The notes: generated by a model not told the origin, from the sequence alone. DNA of 64,000 nt from Streptomyces sp. CA-210063 (GCF_024612015.1 NZ_CP102512.1:9672001-9736000), one strand, 5' to 3'; shown: positions 25,632 through 34,981, counted from the first letter of the stretch. Numbers and translations are program-made.

Positions 25632-26612
25632 TCAGAGTTTTCCGGCCCCCGCGCCCGACGTCACCGAGGCGACGACGGATGAGGCGGACTCGGCGGTGTA
25701 GCTGTAGGGCGGGGTGGTGAAGCTCCCCACCCGGGAGATCTCGGTGGCGGCCCCACCGAGGTCGTTGCCGCGCAGATTGGCGTAGCCGTCCACGTCACTG
25801 CTGCGGTTCGTGGTGACCGCGACTCCCGTGTTGCGGAAGACGTTGTTCTCCACGAGCATCTGGGCGCCCATGCGCGAGTGGCAGGCGGTCTCGGCGCCGT
25901 CCACGTAGTTGTTGTAGAAGTGCCCGGTGCCGAAGCGCAGGCTGGGGATGCGCGAGTAGACGTTGCCGAAGTGGTTGTGGTGGTACGTCACCTTCAGGTG
26001 GCCGGTGTCCTCGGAGGCGTTGTTGTCGCTGTGGCCGACGAGCGAGCCCTTGAAGTGCTCCTTGAAGGTGTTCCAGGACACCGTCACGTTGTCGGAACCG
26101 TGGTTGATGTCCAGCAGACCGTCGTAGTAGTCCTTGTCGTGCGAGCGGTCCGCCGAGAAGGAGTTGTGGTCGATCCACACCTTCGTGGACTCCTGGACGG
26201 TGATGCCGTCGGCGGGGGCGACCGGCTTGCTGATGTTCAGGTTGCGGACGACGACGTTGGTCTCTTCCTTGATCCGCAGGCCGCCGCCGGTGAACCCGGA
26301 CGACGAACCCACGCCCAGCACCGTCGTGTTGGAGCCGATGTCCACCTGACCGCTCAGGGAGATCAGGCCGTTGACGCGGACGACCTTGGCCGCGTTGCCG
26401 GTGACGGCGCTCTGGAAGGCGGCGAGCGTCGAGACGGTGACCGGGGTGGCGCTGCCGCCGCCGGTGGTCCCGGCGCCGTAGCCGATCGGTGCGGTCTCCG
26501 CGGCTCCGGCGGACTGCGGCAGGGCGAGGACGGCGGCTGTCGCCAGGGCGGCCGCGGCGGCCACCAGGGCTGATCTTTGCGTGTGTGTACGTGGGGGGAC
26601 GGTGGTACGCAT
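25632..26612 (-). CDS. Secreted pectate lyase, family PL1
   Basis: 326 residues from the ATG at 26612, about ten bases after GAAGGGA; an in-frame ATG 69 bases further upstream would add a hydrophilic extension before the signal peptide. The signal peptide ends near AGAAE. Beta-helix motifs of PL1: VWIDHNSFSADRSHDKDYYD, GLLDINHGSDNVTVSWNTFK, GSLVGHSDNN and the catalytic-Arg strand YSRIPSLRFGTGHFYNNYVD. It depolymerises polygalacturonate. LacI/CebR-like sites lie 210-350 bases upstream, between this gene and the GH62 remnant, and may set carbon-source control. Confidence 0.92.
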   Translation of the reverse strand: MRTTVPPRTHTQRSALVAAAAALATAAVLALPQSAGAAETAPIGYGAGTTGGGSATPVTVSTLAAFQSAVTGNAAKVVRVNGLISLSGQVDIGSNTTVLGVGSSSGFTGGGLRIKEETNVVVRNLNISKPVAPADGITVQESTKVWIDHNSFSADRSHDKDYYDGLLDINHGSDNVTVSWNTFKEHFKGSLVGHSDNNASEDTGHLKVTYHHNHFGNVYSRIPSLRFGTGHFYNNYVDGAETACHSRMGAQMLVENNVFRNTGVAVTTNRSSDVDGYANLRGNDLGGAATEISRVGSFTTPPYSYTAESASSVVASVTSGAGAGKL

Positions 26613-26821
26613 GCGGGTGCGTCCCTTCAGGAGAGCTGACGGGCCATGTAGATGAACAGCGTTCTGTATGTTGATCGACACGCTCGAGCGGAAAGATCGA
26701 GGTGCGGACCTCGATGGTGCAGGTGGAGCGGTTTCTCGGGGAGTGGGGGACCCCGGCGTGCCTGGCCCTTGCCAAGTGGCGTTGGCGGGCAGTTCACACT
26801 GCTGAACGGAACGTAGGGGGC

Positions 26822-26829
26822 AAGCGCTT
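26822..26829. promoter_or_regulatory. LacI-family-like operator core
   Basis: AAGCGCTT, embedded in GCAAGCGCTTTC, is the centre of many LacI-family sites. A second related string, AACGCTTTGCGC, lies just downstream. The site is about 210 bases upstream of the PL1 pectate lyase start. Confidence 0.4.
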
Positions 26830-26947
26830 TCTAGTCAACGCTTTGCGCAAAAGACATTGGGTCGGGCCTGGTGAGCGCGGTCGGGTGGGTTCGGTCGGGT
26901 GGTCGACCGGTTACGGCCCACCCGCGCGAGCGAATTCTTTCGACACG

Positions 26948-26961
26948 TGGGAGCGCTTCCA
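26948..26961. promoter_or_regulatory. CebR-like box upstream of the GH62 remnant
   Basis: TGGGAGCGCTTCCA differs at one base from the 14-base CebR palindrome TGGGAGCGCTCCCA, the cello-oligosaccharide-responsive site of Streptomyces. It lies 62 bases upstream of the start codon of the decayed GH62 gene, where a functional operator would be expected. Confidence 0.6.
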
Positions 26962-27022
26962 TGGCAACCATGTGCATGTCACGATGCTCGGCGGACGCTT
27001 CCCTTCCGAGAGGGGCGAGTCG

Positions 27023-27375
27023 ATGACGACTCCACGTGTGCGTACGTTCGCCAGCGGACTGGTCCTGGCGTCGCCCGGCCGGGTGGACCCCCTGCCCGGC
27101 TCCTTCACCTGGTCCTCGACCGGCCCGTTGATCTCCCCGGAAACCGGGCGCCGCGTCCCAATACCGCTCCCGCACCACGGTCGGCGAGTTCCCGGGAGGC
27201 TTCCGGGACACCGAGATCGTGCTCTCCGAGCCCCACCGCTTCGACCTCTTCGAGGCGAGCAACGTCTACCGGATCGGCGACAGCGGCGGGTACCTGATGC
27301 TCGTCGAGGCGCTCGCCATCCGCTCGACCAACGTGACCTTCGCGGCGGCCTGCTCACCCGGACCAACTCTGACCC
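27023..27375 (+). pseudogene. Decayed GH62 alpha-L-arabinofuranosidase
   Basis: Three pieces of a GH62 enzyme remain in order but in two frames. At 27083-27148, VDPLPGSFTWSSTGPLISPE is the start of the mature catalytic domain. At 27162-27350, frameshifted, YRSRTTVGEFPGGFRDTEIV, LSEPHRFDLFEASNVYRIGD, SGGYLMLVEAL and RSTNVTFAA follow. At 27344-27375, back in the first frame, GGLLTRTNSD is the C-terminal end. A GH62 catalytic domain is about 300 residues, so roughly two thirds has been deleted by at least two internal deletions. The first frame begins with MTTPRVRTFASGLVLAS, a truncated signal peptide. The intact enzyme would release arabinose from arabinoxylan. Ribosome site and CebR-like box upstream survive. 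Confidence 0.8.
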
Positions 27376-27425
27376 GGACCGGCCCCTCTTGCCGACTGCC
27401 GGCCCGGACCGACCCCTCTTGCCGA
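27373..27425. repeat. Two-copy 23-base direct repeat, 30-base period
   Basis: CCCGGACCGGCCCCTCTTGC plus CGA (27373-27395) recurs at 27403-27425 with one change. It lies at the very end of the GH62 remnant, directly before the esterase ribosome site. Confidence 0.85.
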
Positions 27426-27450
27426 ACCCGTGACAGGAAGGCACAACGAC

Positions 27451-28776
27451 GTGACCCTCACCCCCCACGACCGCACGCGCGGACCGCTGCGTTCGGTACT
27501 CGTCGCGCTGCTGGGAGCCCTGGTGCCGTTGCTCGCGGCCACGCTCCTCACCGCGCCCACGGCCGCCGCGGCGGACGCGAAGGCCGAGGCCGCTCCCCGG
27601 GCGGCCCTCACCGAGATCACCGGCTTCGGCACGAACCCCAGCAACCTGCAGATGTACCTGTACGTGCCGGACAGCGTCACCGCGAACCCGGCGATCGTGG
27701 TGGCCGTGCACTACTGCACCGGCTCAGGACCGGCGATGTACAACGGCACCGAGTACGCCTCGCTGGCCGACCGGTACGGGTTCATCGTCGTGTACCCGTC
27801 CGTCACCCGCAGCAGCAAGTGCTTCGACGTCGCCTCCCCGCAGGCGCTGACCCGCGGCGGCGGCAGCGACCCCGTGGGCATCAAGTCCATGGTCGACTGG
27901 ACCGTCCGCACCTACGACGCCGACACCGACCGCGTCTTCGCCACCGGCATCTCCTCCGGCGCGATGATGACCAACGTCCTGCTCGGCGACTACCCCGACG
28001 TGTTCGCCGCCGGCGCCGCCTTCGCGGGCGTGCCCTTCGCCTGCTTCGCCACCACCAACGGCTCGGAGTGGAACAGCGACTGCGCGAACGGCACCATCAC
28101 GCGCACCCCGCAGGCCTGGGGCGACCTGGTCCGCGGCGCCTACCCCGGATACACCGGGACCCGGCCCCGTATGCAGGTGTGGCACGGCACCGAGGACGAC
28201 GTGCTGCGCTACCCGAACTTCGGCGAGGAGATCAAGCAGTGGACCCACGTGCACGGTGTCAGCCAGACACCGGCCGCCACCGACTCGCCCCAGTCCGGCT
28301 GGACCCGCACCCGCTACGGCGGCACCGGTGACCGCGCCCCCGTCGAGGCCATCAGCCTCCAGGGCACCGGTCACAACCTCTACGCCTGGGGCATGGCCGA
28401 GCGCGTCCTCACCTTCTTCGGCCTCAACAGCTCCGGCCCCGCGCCCCAGCCCCCGGCCGGCCCCTGCAAGGTGACCGTCACCACCAACGCGTGGAGCACC
28501 GGCCTGACCGCCTCGGTCACCCTCACCAACACCGGTACGACGGCGGTCAACGGCTGGAAACTGGGCTTCACCCTGCCCTCCGGACAGGCCATCACCAACG
28601 GCTGGGGCGCCACCTACAGCCCGGCGAGCGGCGCTGTGACCGCGACCAACGCCACGTACAACGCCGCGATCGCACCCGGCGCGAGCGTCAGCATCGGCTA
28701 CCAGGCGAACCACACGGGCAACAGCGCCGCACCGTCGTCGTACACGCTCAACGGGACGGCGTGTACGAGCGCTTGA
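27451..28776 (+). CDS. Secreted CE1-type esterase (PHB depolymerase/feruloyl or acetylxylan esterase) with CBM2
   Basis: 441 residues from a GTG at 27451, with AGGAAGG nine bases upstream. Order: signal peptide ending near AAAAD; alpha/beta-hydrolase domain to about residue 320 with the nucleophile motif GISSGAM, PFACF, WHGTEDDVLRYPNF and the His of GTGHNLYAWG; Pro-rich linker; C-terminal CBM2 (CKVTVTTNAWSTGLTASVTL, TNTGTTAVNGWKLGFTLPSG, NGWGATYSPASGAVTATNAT). CBM2 modules bind cellulose or xylan. It likely removes acetyl or feruloyl groups from xylan, matching the lost GH62 enzyme just upstream. Exact substrate is not readable. Confidence 0.88.
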   Translation: MTLTPHDRTRGPLRSVLVALLGALVPLLAATLLTAPTAAAADAKAEAAPRAALTEITGFGTNPSNLQMYLYVPDSVTANPAIVVAVHYCTGSGPAMYNGTEYASLADRYGFIVVYPSVTRSSKCFDVASPQALTRGGGSDPVGIKSMVDWTVRTYDADTDRVFATGISSGAMMTNVLLGDYPDVFAAGAAFAGVPFACFATTNGSEWNSDCANGTITRTPQAWGDLVRGAYPGYTGTRPRMQVWHGTEDDVLRYPNFGEEIKQWTHVHGVSQTPAATDSPQSGWTRTRYGGTGDRAPVEAISLQGTGHNLYAWGMAERVLTFFGLNSSGPAPQPPAGPCKVTVTTNAWSTGLTASVTLTNTGTTAVNGWKLGFTLPSGQAITNGWGATYSPASGAVTATNATYNAAIAPGASVSIGYQANHTGNSAAPSSYTLNGTACTSA

Positions 28777-28822
28777 CGTGTCCGAGGGGCCGCCCGCGCT
28801 GACCGGCCTGCGGTCCCCGCCC

Positions 28823-28882
28823 GCCCTCCGACCTCACCGACCTCCCGTCCCCGCCGCCCTCCGACTCACCGATCTCCCGCCC
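28823..28882. repeat. Two-copy pyrimidine-rich direct repeat
   Basis: A unit of about 27 bases (GCCCTCCGACCTCACCGACC then TCCCGTCC) at 28823-28850 recurs imperfectly at 28856-28882. It lies between the CBM2 esterase and the SGNH esterase genes. Confidence 0.75.
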
Positions 28883-28966
28883 GACCAGCCCTCCGGGCGT
28901 GCGCCGACGAGGTGCGCGCCCGGACATCGTCGATGCTCGCCCCACTTCCGGAGAAAGGCACCGCCC

Positions 28967-30331
28967 TTGCCATCGCCCAGAACCCCGCAGCCCTCCGAGC
29001 CGGCCGGCAGAGCGCCGCTCACCACCCTGATCGCCACCTGCGTCCTCGCTCTGGCCCTGATGGTGGCATCGTCCGCCGTGGTGGCCCTGGTCAGGAGCCC
29101 GCAGCGGACGGACGGCGCCGGCACCCGCGACGCGGCGACGTCCGCCCGGCACTGGGTGAACACCTGGTCCGCGATGCCGCAGCTCACCGAGCCCCACAAC
29201 ATGCCACCGGCGCCGTTCACCGGGGACCGTGCCGTGCTCGTCGACACCACCCTGCGGCAGACCGTGCGCGTCACCACCGGCGGCGACCGCGTCCGGCTGC
29301 GTTTCTCCAACGCCTTCGGGGGCAGCGCGCTGCCGCTGACCACCGTGACGGTGGCCCTTCCGCTGGGCGGGCAGGCGGGGGTCGGCGCGATCGAACCCGG
29401 CACGTCCCGGACGGTGACCTTCAGCGGCCGGGAGTCCACGACCGTGCCGGTCGGCGCCCAAGTGGTCTCGGACCCGCTGGACTTCACGCTGAAGCCGGGC
29501 GCCAACCTGACCGTGACGGCGTACCTGGCCGAGGGCCAGGCGTCCCTCGCCCTCACCTCGCACCCGGGCTCCCGCACCACCTCGTACCTCCGGCACGGCG
29601 ACCACACCGAGGACACGGACCTGCCCGGAGCGACCCCGACCAACCACTGGTACCTGCTCAGCGATGTCGAGGTGCTGTCCCGGCCCGCCACGACCGCGGT
29701 CGCCGTCCTCGGCGACTCGCTCACCGACGGCCGCGGCTCCACCACCAACGGCAACAACCGCTGGCCCGACCAGCTCTTCGATCGCCTCCAGCAGAAGCCC
29801 GGCACCCGGCACATCGCCGTGGTGAACCAGGCGGCCGGCGGCAACCGCGTCCTCAACGACGGACTCGGCCCGAGCGCCCTCGCCCGCCTGGACCGCGACA
29901 TCCTGGCCCACAGCGCCGTCGAACAACTGATCGTCTTCGAGGGAATCAACGACATCGGGACCGCCGAGGCCACCCCCGCCGCCCAGCAGCGCGTCACCGC
30001 CGACCTCATCGCCGCCTACGAGCAGTTCGTCGTCCGCGCCCACGCCCAGGGCATCCGCGTCTACGGCGCGACCCTGCTGCCCTTCGGCGGCAACACTCCG
30101 TACGACGACGCCGCCGGACACCGGGAGACGGCCCGGCAGGCCGTCAACACCTGGATCCGGACCAGCGGCCGCTTCGACGCCGTCCTCGACTTCGACCGCG
30201 CGGTCCGCGATCCCGCGAACCCGCGCCGACTCCTCCCGACCCTCCACGACGGCGACTGGCTGCACCTCAACCCCGAGGGCTACCGGATCCTGGCCGCAGC
30301 GGTTCCGGCCCGCCTGCTCCAGCGGAGGTGA
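28967..30331 (+). CDS. SGNH/GDSL-type secreted or membrane-anchored esterase
   Basis: 454 residues. I chose the TTG at 28967 because GGAGAAAGG lies eight bases upstream and the protein then opens with a short hydrophilic stretch and one hydrophobic helix (TTLIATCVLALALMVASSAV); no ATG or GTG fits a ribosome site. An N-terminal beta-sandwich-like domain (RVRLRFSNAFGGSALPLTTV) precedes the SGNH hydrolase domain with GDSLTDGRGS (Ser), AAGGNRVLND (Gly), FEGINDIG (Asn) and DGDWLHLNPEGYR (Asp/His). The arrangement resembles rhamnogalacturonan acetylesterase-type enzymes, fitting the pectin genes nearby. Substrate not proven. Confidence 0.88.
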   Translation: MPSPRTPQPSEPAGRAPLTTLIATCVLALALMVASSAVVALVRSPQRTDGAGTRDAATSARHWVNTWSAMPQLTEPHNMPPAPFTGDRAVLVDTTLRQTVRVTTGGDRVRLRFSNAFGGSALPLTTVTVALPLGGQAGVGAIEPGTSRTVTFSGRESTTVPVGAQVVSDPLDFTLKPGANLTVTAYLAEGQASLALTSHPGSRTTSYLRHGDHTEDTDLPGATPTNHWYLLSDVEVLSRPATTAVAVLGDSLTDGRGSTTNGNNRWPDQLFDRLQQKPGTRHIAVVNQAAGGNRVLNDGLGPSALARLDRDILAHSAVEQLIVFEGINDIGTAEATPAAQQRVTADLIAAYEQFVVRAHAQGIRVYGATLLPFGGNTPYDDAAGHRETARQAVNTWIRTSGRFDAVLDFDRAVRDPANPRRLLPTLHDGDWLHLNPEGYRILAAAVPARLLQRR

Positions 30332-30439
30332 GCGGCCCGCCACGGCGGCGGACATGCTCACAGACGGCGTGGATGACGAGCCGTTTCGCGGGAACCCGGC
30401 TCCCCTCGGAAGAGGATCACGCTCGAGGTGAGGAGAGTC

Positions 30440-33400
30440 ATGGCACGAGGTGGCCGGTGGGGTGGCGAGCAGGATGACGAGCAGGGTGAGCGGGGGCACG
30501 CCGCAGGTCTCGGGCTGCTGACCCGTCCGACGGCTGTCGCCACCGGGCTCGCGACGGCGGGGCCCCGGCTGCTGGCGCGAGGCGCCGGGACCGCGGTGGG
30601 CATGGCCGCCGCAGCGGTGGCCGGAGCGGCGCGGACGGGCGTACGGAGCGTGGACACCGCGGCGCACGCCGCGCGCGTCGCCCGCAACGCCCTGCCGGGA
30701 GGCGCGCGCCCCTGGCGCTCCGGTGCACGGGCCCATTTCCCGCTGCGTCCCGAGACCCTCGAACGGACACGGCGGGAGGGCGGGACGGAACACGTGGCCC
30801 GCAAGGTCGCCGCGGCGCTGGCGGAACGGCCCGACGTGGCGCTCGCGTACTGGGACCGGGGACTGGCGCGGCTCGTGGTGGCCGCGGCCGAGGAGGCGCT
30901 CAGCGACGAGGTGGTGGAGGAGACCATCGCGCTCGCCGCCCGGCACGGACTGTCGACGACGGACGAGACCGTGGACGGGTACGCCCATCCCGGTGACGCG
31001 GCGGGGATACGGGCCGCCGCGGCGGCTCTCGCCGCCGACGTCCTCGGCACCGGGGTCGCGCTCGCCGGGTCCTTCCTGCGCCTGCCGCCCTCGCCGCGGC
31101 TGGTGACCGCGGTGGCGACGCTGCTGCGCGAGAACCCGCGCTTCCGCGGATTCCTGCGCGACCGCCTCGGCGCGTCCCGCATGGACGTCCTGCTGGCCGC
31201 CGGCAACGCCGCGGTGCACGGTGCCGGGCAGACACCGATCGCTCTCTTGCTCGACGGTGCGCTGCGCACCTGCCAACTGGGGGACACGGTGGCGCGCGCG
31301 ACCGCGTTCGACACCGCCCACGACCAGGTGTGCACGCCGGTACGGGTCGGTCTGCCCCCACGCCCCTCCGTGCGCCCGCCGCTGCGGACCACCCCCGCCC
31401 AGGAGTACGCCGCCCACGCCACCACCGGCAGTGTGCTGGGCGCCGTGGCCACCCTGCTGGTCAAGCACGACGGCCAGGAGGCCGCCGAGGCGGTGCTCTC
31501 GGGCTCGCCCAAGGCCGCGCGCTACGGGCCCGCCGCCTTCCACGCCGTACTGAGCGGGGCACTGGCCCGGACCGGCGTGCTGGTGCGCGACGCGGAGCGG
31601 CTGCGGCAGCTGGAGACGGTCGACACGATCGTCCTGCACCCCAGCGCGCTGCGGACCCCCGGAGCGGGCGCGGACCCCTGGGCCGAGACCGTCCTGGACG
31701 CGGCACGCCGAGCCCGCCTCACCGTCGTCATGGTGGACGACCCGGCGCTGCGCGACTTCACCAGCCTCGCGGACCAGGTCGTGGACAGTGCGCGGCCGTT
31801 CCGCGAGGTCGTGCGGGCACTGCGCGATGAGGGCGCCACCGTCCTCACGGTCGCCCGGCTGCCTTCGGCCGACCCCGAAGCGGACGTCGACGACACCCGC
31901 GTACGGGTCGACGACACCCACGTACCGGTCGACGACACGTACGCACAGGACGGCGACACGTACGCACAGGACGCCATGAACGTGCTGGACGGGCTGCTCG
32001 GCGGTGACGTGGCCGTCGCCCTCGCGGACGGGGACAGTGCCGTCGTCTGGGGCGCGGACGTCCTGGCCCTGAACGGCCCGGCCGATGTGTGGCGGCTGTT
32101 GACCGCGGTCCCGGCGGCCCGCGCGGTGGGCCGCCGCTCGCAGATCCTGGCCCGGTCCGGCGCCGCCCTCTCCGGGCTGCTCGTGGCCGTCGGCGAGTCG
32201 AAGGGGCCGCGCCGCTCGCCCCTGCCCGGGCTGCGGCACGTCCCCGTGGACGTCGCCGCCGCCACGGCCCTGCTCACCGGCGCACGGTCGGCACTCGGTG
32301 TGGCGATGACCCGGGCGCCCCGTCCTCGCCCGCGTACGGCCTGGCACGCACTCGAACCGGACGACGTCCTCACCCGGCTGGAGCACGAGCCCGGCGCCGG
32401 CACCGACATGACGCCGATCGAGGAGGCGACGACCCGACTGCACGAGGCGGCCGACGCGATGGGGCATGCCCCCGCGATGGCTCCCGTGCGCTGGACCCTC
32501 GAACTCGCCCGAGCCGTCCGCGGCGAGCTCGACGACCCCCTCACCCCCGTGCTGGCGGTCGGCTCCGCCGCGTCCGCGATCCTCGGATCGGTCGTGGACG
32601 CCCTCCTCGTCTTCGGCGCGCTCGACCTGAACGCCCTCGTCGGCGGTGTGCAGCGGCTGCGGGCCGAGCGGGCCCTGTCCGGGCTGCTCGCGGACCAGAA
32701 ACGGAAGGCCCGCGTCACGCCCAGGGACGCGGAGGAGCCGACCGCGCCACCCGCCGAGGACACGTCGGCCGAGGCCCGGACGGTGGACGCCGCCGGGCTC
32801 ACCCCCGGCGATGTGATCGAGCTGAAGGGGGACGACGTGGTCCCGGCCGACGCCCGGCTGCTGTGGGAGGACGGACTGGAGGTGGACGAGTCGGCGCTCA
32901 CCGGCGAGTCCCTGCCGGTGGACAAGCGGACGGCCCCGACTCCCCGCGCCCCGGTGGCCGACCGCTCCTGCATGGTCTTCGAGGGCACGACCGTGGTGGC
33001 CGGTCAGGCCCGGGCCGTCGTGGTCGGAACCGGCGACCGCACCGAGGCCGCACGCGCTGTCGCCCTCGCCGCCCGTACGCCCCCGTCCGCCGGAGTGCAG
33101 GCGAGGATCCAGGAACTCACCCGTAAGGCACTGCCGTTGACCATGGCCGGTGGCGCGGCGGTCACGGGTCTGGCCCTGCTGCGCGGCACGCCCATCCGGG
33201 AGGCGGTGAGCGGTGGAGTCGCGGTGGCCGTCGCCGCCGTCCCCGAAGGACTGCCGCTGGTCGCGACGGTGGCGCAACTGTCGGCCGCCCGCCGACTGAG
33301 CCGCCACGGCGTCCTCGTCCGCACCCCGCGCACCCTGGAGGCGCTGGGCCGCATGGACACCGTCTGCTTCGACAAGACGGGCACCCTCACGGAGAACCGC

Positions 33401-34981
33401 CTCCGTGTGGTGCGCGTCACCGAGGCCGACGGCACGGTTCGCGCCGCCAAGGACACGGCCCCCGACGACATGCCCCGCACCCTGCGCGTCGCCGCCCGTG
33501 CCTGCCCCCGGCTCAACGGCTCGTCCTCCCGCCCGGTGCACGCCACCGACGAGGCGGTGCTGAAGGCGGCCGGGCCCGACCCCGAGTGGGAGCAGACCGA
33601 GGGACGGCCGTTCGAGGCTGCCCGTGGTTACGCCGCCGCCGTCGGCCGGGCGGGCGACGGCACCCCGGCCCTGGTGGTCAAGGGCGCCCCGGAGACGCTC
33701 CTGCCCGTCTGCCGTGACCTCCCGGACCACGCGTCCGGGACGGCACAGTCGCTGGCCCGCGACGGGCTGCGTGTCCTGGCGGTCGCCGAACGTCCGCTGC
33801 GCGCGGGCGAGGAGCCGTCGGACGCCCTCGAAGCGCCCCTGGACGAACTGGAGTTCACCGGCCTGCTCGCCCTGGCCGACGTACCGCGCGAGACGTCCAC
33901 GGCGCTCGTGCACGGGCTGCGCGGGGCGGGCGTACGGCCGGTCATGCTGACCGGCGACCACCCGCAGACCGCGCGCGCGATCGCCGCCGAACTGGGCTGG
34001 CCCGAGGACACCACCGTCGTCACGGGCGACGAACTCGCGTCCGCCGACAGGTCGGTACGGGCCCGGATGCTGCGCGACGCGGGAGTCGTGGCACGCGTCG
34101 CGCCCGAGCAGAAGCTCCAGGTCGTCGAGGCGCTGCGGGACGCCGGCCGGGTGGTCGGGATGGTCGGCGACGGCGCCAACGACGCCGCGGCCATCCGTGC
34201 CGCCGACATCGGCGTGGGCATCCAGGCCCGTGGCTCGGCGGCCGCCCGCAACGCGGCCGACCTCGTCCTGACCGACGACGACCTGACGGTGCTCATCGAG
34301 GCGGTCACCGAAGGCCGGTCCCTGTGGCACAGCGTCACCGACGCCATCGCCATCCTCATCGGCGGCAACGCGGGCGAGGTCGGCTTCGGCATCCTCGGCA
34401 CCCTCCTCGCGGGCTCGGCCCCGCTCTCCACGCGCCAGATGCTGCTCGTGAACCTGTTCACGGACCTGTTCCCCGCGATGGCGGTGGCCGTGACACCGAA
34501 GGAGGAGCCGTCCGACGAGGACGGGGACGCGCACGAGGGCGACGCCCCGGGCACCGAACCCCTGGGCACCTCGCTCCTCGGCGCACCTCTCATCCGTCAG
34601 ATCCGCCACCGCGCCCTGACCACCTGCCTGGGCGCGACCATCGCCTGGCTGATCGGCCGTTTCACCCCGGGCACCGCGCGCCGTTCGACGACGATGGCCC
34701 TGTGCGGCGTGGTCGGCACCCAGCTGGCCCAGACCCTCGCCGACCGCCGGCACAGCCCGCTGGTCCGCACCACGGCGCTCGGCTCCGCCGCCGCCCTCGT
34801 CGCCCTGATCCAGATCCCCGGCGCCAGCCACTTCTTCGGCTGCACCCCCCTCGGCCCGGTCGCCTGGGCGGGCGTCGCCACGGCGATCGCCCTCGCGGTG
34901 GCGGGCCAACGGACACTGCCCGACCTGGAGCGGACCGTCCAGCGGCTGGTGCGGGGACGCATCCCGGCCGGGACGCCCTAG
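30440..34981 (+). CDS. Large cation-translocating P-type ATPase (CtpI-like)
   Basis: 1513 residues from the ATG at 30440 just after AGGAG; a GTG at 30428 is possible. The catalytic core is canonical: ALTGESLPVDK near residue 820, VPEGLPLVATVAQ, the phosphorylated Asp in CFDKTGTLTENR near 977, GAPETLLPVC and MVGDGANDAAAIRAADIGVG near 1243, then a C-terminal helix block. About 600 residues of soluble, repeat-containing sequence precede the first core helices, as in mycobacterial CtpI/CtpH. The PEGLP motif and lack of CPx exclude a heavy-metal P1B pump; the transported ion is unknown. Residues 483-510 are four seven-residue repeats. The TAG stop is fused to a TA-flanked inverted-repeat element. 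Confidence 0.92.
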   Translation: MARGGRWGGEQDDEQGERGHAAGLGLLTRPTAVATGLATAGPRLLARGAGTAVGMAAAAVAGAARTGVRSVDTAAHAARVARNALPGGARPWRSGARAHFPLRPETLERTRREGGTEHVARKVAAALAERPDVALAYWDRGLARLVVAAAEEALSDEVVEETIALAARHGLSTTDETVDGYAHPGDAAGIRAAAAALAADVLGTGVALAGSFLRLPPSPRLVTAVATLLRENPRFRGFLRDRLGASRMDVLLAAGNAAVHGAGQTPIALLLDGALRTCQLGDTVARATAFDTAHDQVCTPVRVGLPPRPSVRPPLRTTPAQEYAAHATTGSVLGAVATLLVKHDGQEAAEAVLSGSPKAARYGPAAFHAVLSGALARTGVLVRDAERLRQLETVDTIVLHPSALRTPGAGADPWAETVLDAARRARLTVVMVDDPALRDFTSLADQVVDSARPFREVVRALRDEGATVLTVARLPSADPEADVDDTRVRVDDTHVPVDDTYAQDGDTYAQDAMNVLDGLLGGDVAVALADGDSAVVWGADVLALNGPADVWRLLTAVPAARAVGRRSQILARSGAALSGLLVAVGESKGPRRSPLPGLRHVPVDVAAATALLTGARSALGVAMTRAPRPRPRTAWHALEPDDVLTRLEHEPGAGTDMTPIEEATTRLHEAADAMGHAPAMAPVRWTLELARAVRGELDDPLTPVLAVGSAASAILGSVVDALLVFGALDLNALVGGVQRLRAERALSGLLADQKRKARVTPRDAEEPTAPPAEDTSAEARTVDAAGLTPGDVIELKGDDVVPADARLLWEDGLEVDESALTGESLPVDKRTAPTPRAPVADRSCMVFEGTTVVAGQARAVVVGTGDRTEAARAVALAARTPPSAGVQARIQELTRKALPLTMAGGAAVTGLALLRGTPIREAVSGGVAVAVAAVPEGLPLVATVAQLSAARRLSRHGVLVRTPRTLEALGRMDTVCFDKTGTLTENRLRVVRVTEADGTVRAAKDTAPDDMPRTLRVAARACPRLNGSSSRPVHATDEAVLKAAGPDPEWEQTEGRPFEAARGYAAAVGRAGDGTPALVVKGAPETLLPVCRDLPDHASGTAQSLARDGLRVLAVAERPLRAGEEPSDALEAPLDELEFTGLLALADVPRETSTALVHGLRGAGVRPVMLTGDHPQTARAIAAELGWPEDTTVVTGDELASADRSVRARMLRDAGVVARVAPEQKLQVVEALRDAGRVVGMVGDGANDAAAIRAADIGVGIQARGSAAARNAADLVLTDDDLTVLIEAVTEGRSLWHSVTDAIAILIGGNAGEVGFGILGTLLAGSAPLSTRQMLLVNLFTDLFPAMAVAVTPKEEPSDEDGDAHEGDAPGTEPLGTSLLGAPLIRQIRHRALTTCLGATIAWLIGRFTPGTARRSTTMALCGVVGTQLAQTLADRRHSPLVRTTALGSAAALVALIQIPGASHFFGCTPLGPVAWAGVATAIALAVAGQRTLPDLERTVQRLVRGRIPAGTP
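31886..31969 (+). repeat. Four-unit 21-base tandem repeat inside the P-type ATPase gene
   Basis: Units GTCGACGACACCCGCGTACG+G, GTCGACGACACCCACGTACC+G, GTCGACGACACGTACGCACA+G and GACGGCGACACGTACGCACA+G encode VDDTRVR, VDDTHVP, VDDTYAQ and DGDTYAQ. The period of 21 keeps the frame, so copy number can vary without breaking the protein. Confidence 0.92.

Noticed and set aside
26787..26802. LexA-like GTTC-n8-GAAC
   Set aside because: The SOS box of actinobacteria is GAAC-n4-GTTC; order and spacing do not fit.
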